Positions 11,727 through 23,645 of a DNA stretch of 64,000 nt are shown piece by piece. A program made the translations under genes and the position numbers. The notes under the pieces are model-generated. The model ran no database searches. It was not told where the DNA came from and saw nothing but the letters and a program-made list of their open reading frames with translations. Location of the stretch: NCBI GenBank assembly GCA_018287875.1, contig JAGVVL010000025.1, forward strand, positions 868,001-932,000. Reading direction: 5' to 3'. How positions within the stretch are numbered: position 1 is the stretch's first letter; the number at the start of each line of letters is the position of its first letter. The stretch comes from Nigrospora sphaerica (lineage: Eukaryota > Ascomycota > Sordariomycetes > Amphisphaeriales > Apiosporaceae).

Positions 11727-12877
11727 CGAAGAAGACGTAACTGAATGTACATAGCTGATAGGTTCCCCCTTTGGAGTAGTGTTGTAGCCGTTTAATATAC
11801 CGATCTGCCTCGACTTTGTACCGGCACTTAGGCTCGAGGATGGAGCGAAAGGGACGGCGATCAACCGTTGGCTTGGATGGGCGGTCGGTGGGAGAAGGCC
11901 TGGACACACGGGCGTGCATCATAGCAACCCGTAAGCGCTCGATCACCTACCACTCAAAATCTGCAGGGGCTTCGCGGCCAGGGTCCAGGATTCATTGGGA
12001 TTAAAGCAGCACATGGCAAGCCTGCCTGAAAGGTCACGTTGAGTCCGAGGATGCGGGAAGATAGTGGTAGAGAGTTTGTCATTCGCCGGAGAAAAATTTA
12101 ACGTTGAAGGTGTGACGGATCCACACCCATGTGAGATCGGTCGAATATGTATATGCTTCAAACGATAACTTCCTGGGCGTAATTTGGGTGTACTCAGGAC
12201 TGCTTGGAGAATCCAGGAAAGTAGTAGTCACCTACCCTTTGCAACGGATCCGGTACCTACTTATCTGGTGAGACAGACATGAGTCATTCCCTAACAGAAT
12301 GCAGCTCGCTGCTCAGAGTAAAAGAGTGCGTGCCCCTACGATGTATAGCAGAACAGTCCTCACTCAACGCCCAATACAAAAATGTACCCTCACATTCTCC
12401 TTACTTACTAAGGAGGTTCTTTACCTTGTAACCCCTGCCCATCTTACACAATTGTGGGTTCCTGGAACGCGCCTCGTGTGGTTCGGGGCAAGTACTTTGT
12501 ACCTACCACTGTGCGTACCTGCCTGTAACTCCGTACTAAGAGGAGCAGATCGAGTGCAGTCCCCGGCAGCGCCTCCCCGTGCACACTTTATCCATCCACC
12601 GAGTTTGCAGGTAAACAACTTAGGATCCGGGTATTCCTTCCAACATCATTCTATCGTGGGCTCCCCTCTGCAGCCCTAGCCGCTTGGGTTCCCTTCGTGT
12701 GCATCGGCTTCCCCTCGTCCCAGCTGTTCCTAGCCTTACATATATTCCAAGCTGCAGCTGTCGCCGCTGCTCGCGCCGCGGATGGTTGGCTAACCATTTG
12801 CCTACATCTTTCCTTGCAGTCCTCCTGCCTTTCCGACATCACGACCGACGCGACTCTCGTCGACGCGGCACGACACT
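11727..12877. other. Intergenic between septin and poly(A) polymerase
   Basis: About 1.15 kb in tandem orientation. It contains the septin 3' end and the poly(A) polymerase promoter and leader. The last 200 bp are C/T-rich, as expected of a fungal 5' UTR. No other gene seen. Confidence 0.5.
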
Positions 12878-14940
12878 ATGTCAACGGAACGCACCTGGGG
12901 CATCACGCCCCCCATTTCGACGGCGCTGCCGACGCCCGCCGAGACGCAGGCTAGCAACGAGCTCCTGGAGCAACTCAAGCGCGAAGGCACATTCGAGTCG
13001 GCCGAGGAAACTGCCAAGAGGTGAGAAAGACCGCCCCCGCGAGCGCGCTTCTGCCCCAACAACCTGGCCTGGCCAAGGACTGACCGCAACGCCCGTGGCG
13101 CGCCATCAGACATCGCGTTCTGGCCGATATCCAGCGTATCGTCGACGAGTTCGTCCGCCGCATCGCAAAAAAACGCCACCCACACCAACCCACGCTTCTG
13201 CGCGATGCCCGCGGCGAGGTCTTTACCTATGGTAGCTTCTGCCTCGGCGTCTACGGTCCCGGGTCGGATATCGATACTCTCGTGGTCGCACCCAGCTACG
13301 TGACACGTGATGATTACTTCAAGGTCTTTCCCGGCCTCCTGGAGGAGATGACTCCCAAGGGCGCCGTCACCGATCTAACGCCCGTTGAGGAGGCTTTTGT
13401 GCCTATCATCAAGTTCGAATACTGGGACATCAGCATTGATCTGATCTTCTCCCGTGTTGCGACCCTCGAGCAGTTCCCGCCGCACGGCGAGCTGAAATTG
13501 ACCAACGACCAGTACCTGCGCGGCCTCGACGAGGCTGAGCTGCGCTCCGTCAACGGCACGCGAGTCACCAATGAAATCCTGAACCTGGTTCCCGAGCAAA
13601 GCACCTTCCGCCTGGCTTTGCGTGCTATCAAGCTATGGGCCCAGCGGCGCGCCATCTATGCCAATATTATTGGGTTTCCTGGAGGTGTCGTGTGGGCCAT
13701 GCTGGTTGCCCGTGTTTGCCAGCTCTATCCCAGGGCTGCCAGTGCCACGATTGTGTCCAAATTCTTCTTCCTGATCCAACAATGGCCCTGGCCGCAGCCT
13801 ATGATGCTGAAGCCCATGGAGGACGGACCTCTCAATGTGCGCGTTTGGAATCCCAAGGTCTATAGGGGCGATAGCTTCCATCTGATGCCCGTTATCACTC
13901 CGGCATATCCTCAGATGTGTGCCACATACAACATTACCCGCTCGCACAAAGAGATCATACAGAGGGAGTTGAACCGCGCCGGCAAGATCGCCGAGCGCAT
14001 CATGACGGGCAAGGCCCCGTGGAAAGAGCTGTTTACGAAGCATACATTCTTCACCCAGGGCTACAAGTATTATCTTGCCATTGTCGTCACTTCCAAGGAA
14101 GAGGAGGCACACAAGATATGGGCCGGGTTTGTCGAGTCTAAGGTACGGCTACTTGTCGCCAGCCTGGAACGGCACCAGTCCATTGCCATTGCCCATCCCT
14201 TCAACAAGGGCTTCGAGCGCTGGCACAAGTCCCAGAATGACGAGCAGTTTGAGGCCATTGTCGAGGGAAGCCTGGCATACCAGACCAAGGAGAAGCCGGC
14301 GGTGGTGGCTAAGGACACTGTGCCGGAGAAGGCCGGGCCCAATGGAGCTTTAGCCGAGAACGTTCAAACCGCACCAGAGAACGGGATGAAGACGGCATCG
14401 GACAAGGAGACAGTCAAGCCGGGAACGGACGACGACAAGAAGGCCAAGTCGGATGATGGCCCCGCTTCCGAGTCAATTGTGTACACAACAACACATTACA
14501 TTGGCCTGGAGCTCGTTGAAGGTAGGTGCACCCTTTATCCTGGAGTCTTGGGGTCATAGGCGGTTGCGCCGCCCACCCTGGCCTTGGAAGATACTAACGT
14601 CACAGGCGCCAAATCGCTCGATCTGTCCTTCCAAGTCAACGAGTATAAGAACACGTGCTATGGATGGGAGAAATACAAATCCGACCGGAACTTCTTGAGT
14701 GTCCAGCACGTCAAGAAGTACGCGAGCCGAGCCGAACCCCTCCCCCTTTCCACCCTGCCATACCCATACATACTAACAAGATGCAGCATCAACCTACCCG
14801 ATGACTGTTTTAGTCCCGGCGAGGAGCGGCCGACCAAAGCGCCCAACAAGAAGCGGGCAGCGCCTGTTGACAATACCAACGGCAGAAGTATGCCGGCCCA
14901 GCGCCGGCGTCTCAACGATATCAAGGGCGCCGCGTCCTGA
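12878..14940 (+). CDS. PAP1: Poly(A) polymerase
   Basis: Canonical nuclear poly(A) polymerase that adds poly(A) tails to cleaved pre-mRNA. Exons 12878-13020, 13110-14521, 14606-14717 and 14787-14940 total 1821 nt, giving 606 residues, close to the usual fungal length. Seen: N-terminal WGITPPISTALPTPAE; nucleotidyltransferase motif YGSFCLGVYGPGSDIDTL with Asp101 and Asp103; third catalytic Asp158 in WDISIDLIFSRV; central AIKLWAQRRAIYANIIGFPGG and LIQQWPWPQPMML; RNA-binding domain with PVITPAYPQMCATYNIT and FFTQGYKYYLAIV. The C-terminus is basic (QRRRLNDIKG), matching a nuclear localisation role. Introns of 89, 84 and 69 nt all fall in phase. The third junction yields VKNINLPDDCF and has a slightly weaker donor (GTACGC). 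Confidence 0.96.
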
Positions 14941-15523
14941 TTTCAACCTCCCCGACGTCAAACCCACCAGCTAAGCTTCTCTTGCAGCGGCGGGCTCAAT
15001 GGACACTTTTGTTTTCTGAAGAGTTGCACTAATAAGCAGCAGCAGGACGCATCCGAAGTCGCGTCGTGGCGTGAGTTGCTGAGACCGGCGCAGGGGAACA
15101 TCGCTCTACATCGGCGCAAAATGAGAAAGAACCGGCAGGCCAGGATGCGCACTCTCCTCCCCCTTTCCTCATTTTACTTGATTTTCACACACGGCGGTGT
15201 AAAATGGTTGTGCGTTGCCTCCCTCGTGAGGCCGCTCCCACCATACACGCTTGTCCGGAAATATGCCCAGAGACACGCATACCCATAAAAGCACAGATCG
15301 AACCCGTGGAGTGGTACTCCCCACGTACTGATTTTTCTTGACAGTTGCTGCAATCTTCTCTTAGCAGCCCTCCTATGGGAGAAAGGGAGAGGCCGAGCCG
15401 CCTCGTCCCAGAAAGGACTGGTTTGCTTGCCGGTACCGCCTCCTCCCGTGCGTTGGCACATTGTCGCAGAGATGCGGCCCTTCTTTCTTCTCTAGACACT
15501 CCCAGGGGGGTCAGAGAGGAGTT

Positions 15524-15566
15524 GGCGGCGGCGGTGGTGGTGGCGGCGGCGTTGCTGCTGCTGTTG
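15524..15566. repeat. GGC/GGT then GCTGCT trinucleotide microsatellite
   Basis: Imperfect tandem trinucleotides, GGCGGC/GGTGGT passing into GCTGCTGCT. Intergenic, so not part of a protein repeat. Confidence 0.8.
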
Positions 15567-16150
15567 ATGTTGTCGTGTACCTAGACGGGCAATGGATGCC
15601 CAGATGAATAATATACAAAACTTTTCGGGGCATACTTGCCTCTGGTAATTAGCCCAACCATCTTGCCCCACTGCGTGCTGATGTTGCGTATTGCAAATCA
15701 TCTGCCAGTGTTCTAGGCAACAGCAACTGCAACTGCACACAAGAGAAACAACGCTATGTACATCTATCTACATATATGCACATGGAGGCATTTGCTACAG
15801 ACTCCACGAGGCTGCCGTTATGGCCTTGATCCTTTTTATGCACCTACACCGCAAGTGCTTACTCGACGGCCGTCGAACAGCCGCACCTGCACGGATTTCC
15901 CTTTCTGGGCTGACTAGTCGTGTTATTCCATAGCCCGGCTAGGCAACCATCTTGCCGTGTCACACAAACACCGCACGCCCTTTCCTCTCCGCGCTTCTCA
16001 TTCGCGGGCCTGCCATCTAGGTGATCACCTGTCTGTCTTCATATTGTTCCCCCCCCAAGTAAGCCACTGCCGCCCACCATATTATACACAGCAACAGACG
16101 CATCTACCCATCTACACAATCCTCCCTCACCCACCAAGACTCATCACCTT

Positions 16151-16178
16151 CACGCACACACACGCACACACACACACA
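16151..16178. repeat. CA dinucleotide microsatellite in the 5' leader
   Basis: Alternating CA/CG-CA repeats lying 15-42 bp upstream of the start codon at 16193. They probably sit within the 5' UTR of the Rae1-like gene. Confidence 0.8.
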
Positions 16179-16192
16179 AACCCCTGGATAAG

Positions 16193-17565
16193 ATGGCCGG
16201 TATCCTTCTTCCGGCCGATGCTCAGGACACCGTCTCATCAGTGGCGTGGTCGCCGACGGCGTTGCACCTGGCCGTCGCATCGTGGGACCGCCACCTGCGC
16301 GTCTACAGTGTATCGCAGGGTGGCCGCTCCACCAGCGGCCTCGCCATGCTCGCCGCCGACGGCCCGCTGCTGAGCTGCGACTGGGCTCAGGTAAGTCATT
16401 GAGTGTTTCCTAACCGTACAGGGTACCGGGGCAACATACCGGCCGAGAAAGAGAGAAAATACCAAACAAGATGCCTATCGTAGGTGAGTATCAAAGCCTC
16501 CGCCGGCCACCTGATCCTTAGTATCGCGAGCTAACGAGGGGGACCAGGACGGAACCACGGTCGTCGCCGCGGGTGCCGACGGGGCCAATTATCTCCTCCA
16601 CGTGCCTACGGGCACCGTGGCGAAGGTCGGCGGGCACGCCAAGGCCGTTCGCGCCGTGCGCTTTGTCGAAGTGCCGGGCACGGCGCCCGGCATCGTTTAC
16701 GCGTCCGGGTCGTGGGACGGTACCGTCCGCTACTGGGACGTCCGGCGGCCGGCCAGCGCGGGCCCGCTGGCGATGGTGGGTTGCGCCGAGCGCGTCTACG
16801 CCCTGGACGCGCGGGACGGTCGGCTCGTCGTCGCCACGGCCGGCGCCCCAGGCCAGCCGCCGCCTATACAGCTCGTCGACCTGCGGAACCCAACCGCCAT
16901 CCTGCGCACCGCCAAGTCGCCGCTCAACCACCAGACGCGCGACGTCGCCGTGCGTCCCGGCGGCCACGGCTTTGCCACCGCCTCCATCGAGGGCCGCGTC
17001 GGCATCAGCAACATGGACGAGACAGATTCGAGGTAGTCATCCCCGCCCGCATTATTCTTTTATGTCCCCGCAGCAAGAAACAGCCCGGACCTGACACCCT
17101 CGGGATTTCTTTCTCACTCGCAGCACCGCCAACAACTACACCTTTCGCTGCCACCGGACCAACCCCGTCGCGGACAGCGGGTATAGCAGCATCAAGACCT
17201 CGCTAGTCTACACCATCAACACAGTGCGCTTCCACCCCGTGTACACTACCACGGCAGTCACAGGGGGCTCGGACGGCGTGCTGAACTTCTGGGACATTGC
17301 GGCGCGTTGCCGCTTGCGCACGTACGGCCCCGAGGATTTGGGGACTGCCACGACCCACGCCAAAGGCCCAAGCCTCGCGATCATGAACGCGCCGCCCGCG
17401 GGCGGCGCCATCACGACGGCTGCCTTCAGTCACGACGGCGCCCTGCTCGCCTACGCCGTCGGCTACGACTGGCACCAGGGCCACCGAGGCAACGCATCCG
17501 ATTCGCCCAACAAGCTTATGGTGCTCCCCGTGACGGACGACGCCGTAAAGCCGCGGAAGCGGTAA
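16193..17565 (+). CDS. Rae1/Gle2-type WD40 mRNA export factor
   Basis: WD40 beta-propeller of the Rae1/Gle2 family, which docks on nucleoporin GLEBS motifs and supports mRNA export. Exons 16193-16390, 16548-17032 and 17124-17565 give 374 residues. Seen: DTVSSVAWSPTALHLAVASWDRHLRVY (blade 1), YASGSWDGTVRYWDVRRP, QLVDLRNPTAILRTAKSPLN, GFATASIEGRVGIS, the hallmark YTFRCHR, then TINTVRFHPVYTTTAVTGGSDGVLNFWD and LLAYAVGYDWHQGHRGN. The last blocks fit Gle2/Rae1 better than Bub3. The N-terminus is short: it lacks the 20-40 residue extension usual before blade 1. An alternative acceptor in intron 2 (GCAG near 17073) would break YTFRCHR, so 17124 was chosen. It could be a divergent paralogue rather than the main Rae1. 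Confidence 0.85.
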
Positions 17566-18639
17566 GGCGGCGGCGTCCCCTGGCGGATGTACGGAAAGAG
17601 CAAATGAGAAAGAAGGCAGGGGAGTGCCTCGTTGCGAGGATACGGAAATCAAGGGCTGAGGGGAGATTAAAGCTTGTGGGCGAGCGACTCGGTCGCATGG
17701 CGATGGCGCCGGAAACACTGAAAATCATGTCTTCACCGGGGGATTTCTTTTGTCAAGGGTTTGGTACATGTATTCACGTGGAGGAAAGAAAAGCGACGGG
17801 AGACCAGGGGAGGATTCCGCCAAGCCGCGAAGCACCGCCAGGAAGGTTGACTCTATGACTCGGCCTGAAACGACAAACACATAAGAAAACACCATACACC
17901 CAATCAAAGCTCCCTATGCCCACCTCCCCTTTGACTATATCAAGTGCGGATCGCTTCCCGTATCACATCTCCTCCTCCGCCTTGGCGTCGTACCTACACG
18001 CTGTCCTAGATGGCCTCGTGGGGCTCACGGTGGCGGTAGAAATTCTTAGCCTAGCGTCCGGGCGTATAACTACACTACCGTCTTCCATGCATGGCAGCCT
18101 AAGGGGGGCGGGCCTTGGCATAGGACACCCACTGGCGACAGCATCAGGTTTCTACTCGCTTCCATGGGGGCCAAGAACGAACACATACCCTTCCCGATGG
18201 GACTCGCATGTGTTTTTTATGATAGGCCATGGGACGGTTCCCAGCCAGCATCGTTGGGCATGCGAGGGCGAGGGCGTACTATGTGTGCATGTGTACGGGT
18301 TTACGCCAGAGGAGACGCACGACCCGGGTTATGCGAGAAACATCACCCCGACCCGACGATGTCGTTTCACCCAACCCAATATAATGAAGCGAAGGAAGCG
18401 GAGACAGGAACGGAGAAGACACTTGCGTCACATACACACGGCCGAGAGCGAACCAGCCACACGACCGCAATGCAAAATACCCGCCCATTTCAAATGCCAC
18501 GAGCCCCGTCTATTTCCTCATCCGCCTCAATCTAAGAGTATGCAAGTTAGGAGGAAAAGAGAAGTGAAAAGAAACAAAAAGGAAGTTGAAAAAAACAGGT
18601 AGGTGTCGCTACTTCAATGCTCCGCACTATGCGCTCCAA
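17566..18639. other. Convergent 3' intergenic region
   Basis: Lies between the stops of the Rae1-like gene and the ClC gene. A 228-codon plus-strand frame at 17916-18602 has low-complexity basic sequence and no motif, so I do not call it a gene. A-rich near 18540-18600. Confidence 0.5.
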
Positions 18640-21360
18640 TCACGACGCGTGTTGTTGTTCCTCGAGCTCGCGCATGTACTTGACAAACTGCTTCTTGTGC
18701 GTCTGGTATTCATGTGTTAGCAACTCGGCCCATCATGGCTCGCGGGGAGAGCAACTCACCATGCCGGCATAGCGTCCGTCTTTCAAAACGCAAATGTAGC
18801 GCAGGCCCAGTTTGACGAAGCATTCGTATACAAGGTCCATGGGGGATCGAATATCCAGGGCAACAGGCGCCGGGTCGATGTAGGGCGTGAAGTCGGTCGG
18901 GTCTCGCTCCATGTCCTCATCGTCGTCAATCGACGGCACGTTGGTCATAAGGCACAGGTTGGATCCCTCGTCTTCCAGCTGGTCCAGAGCGTATTCCAGG
19001 TCTGGAGCCGGAATCAAGCCGACGAGGACACCATCCCGGAGGATAGGCAGGCCACCATCCAGTTCGCCGGCTTTGTGCAGGAGCTCGAGCTTACTGCGCA
19101 GCGTCGACGCGGGGACCAGAGGCGAGTTGGTAATGTCGATGACGCGTTGGGGTCGGACACGCGGGACAATGTCGGCCAGTTCGGAAGTGAAGATGGGCTT
19201 GTGCTTGTTGTCCAGGAACGGGTACGAGTTCATGTTGGTTAGCAGGTCGTAGATGCTCAGGGGCTCCATGGCATCAGCCGTCCACTTAGCCACCAGGATG
19301 GCAAGGGAGAAGGGCAACACGTAGTCCAAGCTTCCCGTAAGCTCAAACAATATGACGGCGAGCGTGACGGACAGCCGCGTTACGCCACACATGGTGGAGC
19401 CGGCCGCAATGAGTCCATACACACCGGGTTGAATGCAAGTCCCCGGCCCAAGGAGGGCGCACGTACTGAACATGCTCGACTGCGGAAACTTGAGCACCAG
19501 CCACTGCACACAATGGCCCACGATCCTGCCCATAAGACCGCCGACCACCATGGAGGGCACGTAGATGCCGGCCGGTACCTTGATACCAAACGTGATGGTC
19601 GTCAAGAAGCTTTTGATGATGAAGGCAGCAAGCAAGGTCCACAGAATACCGGGTATCTCCGCGATATTGGTGGGGCACAGGTTGAGATCGTCTCGGCTGT
19701 CGTCGTCACAGGGTGCGGCGAGGTTCAGCAGCAACTTGGCCACGGGCAACCTGGTGAGAACGTTCCAGTATCCAACCAGGGCTGTTGTGACTGCCACCAG
19801 AACCACCTCCAGCAGGGGAAAACGCTTGATGGCGGGGATTTTGCGAAACGTAATAGCCCACTGCTTCGACGCCTTGATGAAGAGGGCACCTGCGGCGCCT
19901 CCGAGGATGCCGACCAGGATGAAGCTGACCAGCTCGAAATACTGCCACTCCACATTGTAGCGGACCTCGAACATGACAATCTTGTGGGTGCCGTAGGGGT
20001 TGAGGAACTTGAGGGACAAGGCCGCAATGATGCAGCAGAAGAAGGTCCGGAAAAGCGTCTTGGCGGGAAAGAAGTAGGCCACCTCCTCCAAGCAGAAGAG
20101 TACACCGCCCAGGGGGGCACCAAAAGCCACCACAACACCCGCGGCTGCGGCCGCCGACAAAACCTCTCGTCTCTTAGCATCATTGCGATCGTATTTGGAG
20201 AACAGCCGGCAGGCGATGTTGCCGATGCAGGTTGCTATGTGCACGTAGGGTCCCTCTTTGCCGAGGCTGAGACCAGAAGCAACGCTCAGTATGAGCCCAA
20301 GCGACTTGATGATTAGGGTCTTGAGACCCAAGAAGCCGTGCAACACGAACCCGCTGAGGATCACGCGGACCTCGGCCACACCGCTTCCGGCGGCTGAGTA
20401 GTATACCATGGGCGGGGGCGTCTCGACTTGGACTGGCTGCTGCTGACCGGCGCTGTCCTCCTCATTCTCGTCACCCTCCGGATGGTGATTCTCAGCCGCC
20501 AGATTCTCGTCCAGCGTGGTCATGCGAAACGCCGAGGGCACGACCGTCTTGGTCTGCAAGGCCAGGAGGCACGAAAGCGAGGCGAAAAGCACCACGGCCA
20601 GCAGATAGACGATGAATTCGGTCCACTCCGGGCCAAAGGGGTGGCCGCCTAGAACTTCCGACCAGGAACGCCACGCGGTACAAGGGCCATGCGGACAGCA
20701 GAACTTCTCGCGGCGAAGCCAATTCTCGGAGCAGTAGCCATCTTTGTAATCGAATATGGTGGTCTCGGCGACGTCGACGCAGTAGGCAAGCACGGCAACC
20801 AGGAAGCCAACAACGGCCACGAGGATCCATCCCTGGGCGGCATCGAAGAGGGCAATGAGACGGCCCCAGAAGTCCTTTCGGGCGCGCAGCCCCTTGACGC
20901 GGTACGAGTCGGCGATGCTGTCGTGGACCCAGTCGGTCGAGGTGAACTGGTCGTACCACACGCGTTCTTCGGAGTGCATATAGCCCTTGGATTCCGTCAT
21001 GGATGACTCAGATCGGTCCCCGAGGGCTTGTATCAAACGCTGACCCCAAGACCCGTGGCGGCTGTGGTGCCGCGAGGGCATCACGCTGCCGGCATAACTG
21101 TGGTTTCGCGACACGCGACCCGGGCGCCTGGGGGTGGACGAGGCGGCAGGGCTCTGGATACGGATGTGGGATTTAGAGGGCCGCAGCAACGAGGTTCGCT
21201 CGTCGGGCTGCTCGGAGCGGGACGATCGTCGGGACCGCATGGCACCACGGCGTCGGGAAACGGTAGGCGAAGGGGGCACGGAGAGGTGCTGTGATTGCGA
21301 CTGCGAAGGCGGCAACGAGTCGTACGGCCCAGCATCCTCAGACGCGGCGTCCTCAGGCAT
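18640..21360 (-). CDS. ClC-type chloride channel / Cl-/H+ exchanger, GEF1-like
   Basis: Voltage-gated chloride transporter of the ClC family, related to yeast Gef1, acting in Golgi/endosome/vacuole ion balance. Two exons: 21360-18760 and 18702-18640 (57-nt intron), giving 887 residues. Seen: a Ser/Arg-rich cytosolic N-terminus (1-150); hydrophobic helices from about 180; selectivity motif GSGVAEV (325-331, variant of GSGIPE); gating glutamate Glu369 in GKEGPYVHI; proton-glutamate region LEEVAYFF (Glu425/426); FGIKVPAGIYVPSMVVGG; and two C-terminal CBS-like regions (VIDITNSPLVPASTL and PVALDIRSPMDLVYECFVKLGLRYI). Both glutamates needed for Cl-/H+ exchange are present, which points to an exchanger rather than a pure channel. 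The second exon supplies THKKQFVKYMRELEE; without it the frame would end in intron sequence. Confidence 0.95.
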
Positions 21361-23645
21361 GGTTTCGTTGGGGCCAGAAGCGACGAAGGAGGTGCCGGAC
21401 TTGGGATGAGGATGATGTCGCGCAAGGTCGGACCTCTGCGGGAGGGAGAAGGTTCGTGCGGCGGCCGCTGCACCCGACGTTGGGGCGGATGGGCGGGCGA
21501 TGGGATCAAAGCAGAACGCAGCCGCAACCCATGGACGTCGATAGCATGAGCTGGCGAGCGGAGTCTACCACTTCGCAGGCGCCCGGGGTGGATGTGCTTG
21601 GTGTGCGTCGCAATCCCAGCCGTCAAGCGATGGATCGACAACAGGCGCCCGAAATGGGGCCGGGCACTGACGAATGGGAAAATGGGAGCCAGCTACTGCA
21701 TCGACTACCCGTATTGGGGGAGAGGCACAACACAAAGGTGCGGGTCGTGCAGGCTGGTCGGTGGGGGGGTAAGGGCGAGCGACAGCGGTATGCAAGCGAT
21801 TCGAGCAGTTGCTCTTGCGGTCAGACTTGGAACCTTCCTTGCAGGGGGGTGGGATGCTTTGGCCACGCGGGAGATATGGACCGAGAGGGAGAGAAATCGA
21901 GAGAAGGACGGCCGGAAAGACAGAATCGGAGGAGGGAGGAAGGGGAAGGAAAGAGAGAGACGACCGATCGATCTGCCGCTGGGGCCAGACGAGATGAGGC
22001 CGTCGTCTCGTGGGATTTGGACCAAGCCCGGTGCTGCTATGGCTTCGTCGCGCTTGCACGCACGTGGGGACTGCAACTTGTCTTATCCCGGCACACGAGT
22101 CATGCCGTTCCTGGGAAGGCGTCAGTCGGCAACGATATGGCAGTTGTGTGAAACAGGCGGGCGGCAGGAGAGAAACAAAGGGTAGAGAGAGCCGTAACCC
22201 TTCCCGGCCGAGGGCGGCCCTGCGGTCGGGAGCCAAAGGGAATAAAAAGGCCGGCGGAGGCGCGCAATGCGAGGTCAGATGAGGTGAGAGACGACTCGTG
22301 GTTTGTATGCTTCAGCCGCTGGCTGCTCGGCCAAGTCCACAGACAGGCTGTCGGTTGGAGACAAGGCCGGGGCTATTTCATCATCGTGCGCGTGACCCTG
22401 GACAATTCGAGGTCGCGCGACGCTGACCTGACCGCTCCAAGACCCCTAGAGTGACGCTAGTGTGGGGGGTTTGTGGACACCCTGCATTGAGAAACGACCT
22501 ACTTTGGTAGTCTACATGATGTACAAGTCAGAGCTATGTAGACGACCTCGACGACCTGATTCTTTACATGGTAGGCACATCTCGGACTAATTGAACCGCT
22601 ATTCACTATATTACTACCATGGCCCCGTGCAAGCGGGAGATGTCGGTCCTCCCTTCCCCCATATCGTTCGATTATCGATGGCACTCGTCGCCGTACCTCG
22701 TTCGGCGCCCCTGGGGAAGATGCAGAGCCCCCCCGCCTTTTGCGCTTGACTGGTGCCGTCACCACCCAAACGTGTTTACCCATCTAACGACAAGTGCATA
22801 ATGTACTTACATGAGTAACCACAACATTGCCGGGTCTACCGCATGTGCGGGCGGGCGCCGTCAAACCCAATGCGAAAGCAGAGATCGAACGTGGATGGCG
22901 CACGCCATTGAAACCCAATGCGCTGCGTACCTGTCCACTAACGCGCCGGGTCAGGGACCGAGGCGCAGAAGCCCGCTTTTCCCCGTCCCGCCCTTGGCCG
23001 AAGCCTGGGTTGACTGAGCCTTCGGACGACGTCTGAGCCCGAGTCACGGCCGGCTGACCCGCTCCGCCCCGGTGGCGACCGTCAGCCATCAGGTCTAAAC
23101 GCCAGCAGTGTCGGCAGGGCCCGGCCGCAGCCCCGAGAACGCTGTGCGACCACGGGATCTGCTCGACTCCGGCTTCGCACCGCCTATGTGATCCGGCAGC
23201 AGGGCCTGCAACCTCCCAAGGCCGTACCGGCGCAGGAGCAGGACTTACACCAACACGCGCGCGGCCAGCAGTGACCGTCATTGCGTTCTTACTCGTAGCC
23301 CACTGGGATGCGTAGGTCACAGAGAAGTAGGGGCGCCTGCTAGCCGTTGACAGGCAGAAAACCGTGGACCCTTCAGAAATGGAGGAGGGGCGTTTGCGGG
23401 GGTTTGACGTGTCTCTTTATATACACCAACTATGCACTATCTACACTAATTCCAACAAATATATACGAGAAGGTAATTGTCATCACCGAAACGACCCAAC
23501 TTTCAACTTTCAGGATTCTGCGGGTAGCGTTGCGACCATGGACAGGAAACGATCCCGCGAGCGGCACGGACGGGATCGCTTCGCCGCATTCGCATCCGCG
23601 CAGGCAGCACGCGATGAGGGCTCGCGCGTTTTTTTTTCTTCCTTC
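21361..23645. other. Intergenic, ClC promoter side and alpha-galactosidase 3' side
   Basis: This is 2.3 kb between tandem minus-strand genes. The half next to ClC is strongly pyrimidine-rich on the minus strand and is probably its promoter and leader. Frames at 21291-22151 (+), 21565-22236 (-) and 22784-23320 (-) are compositional and lack motifs. No RNA gene seen. Confidence 0.5.
21880..21966 (-). promoter_or_regulatory. CT-rich tract upstream of the ClC gene
   Basis: Nearly pure purine on the plus strand (GAGAGGGAGAGAAATCGAGA and similar), hence a CT-rich tract on the transcribed minus strand about 0.5-0.6 kb upstream of the ClC start. CT tracts are common in promoters of filamentous fungi; a promoter role here is inference. 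Confidence 0.35.

Larger units (their letters stand above)
14941..16192. other. Intergenic between poly(A) polymerase and Rae1-like gene
   Basis: This is 1.25 kb without a gene. It includes a (GGC/GGT)n-(GCT)n microsatellite at 15524-15566 and a CA repeat just ahead of the next start. The last 200 bp are C/A-rich leader-like sequence. Confidence 0.5.

Noticed and set aside
17916..18602. 228-codon plus-strand frame downstream of the Rae1-like gene
   Set aside because: Composition drifts along its length, ends in a lysine/arginine run, and covers the expected ClC 3' UTR.
19429..20316. 295-codon frame antisense to the ClC gene
   Set aside because: It lies fully within a verified membrane-protein coding region and has no motif.
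21291..22236. Overlapping 286-codon (+) and 223-codon (-) frames upstream of ClC
   Set aside because: They overlap each other on opposite strands in purine/pyrimidine-biased sequence. More likely promoter and leader of ClC.
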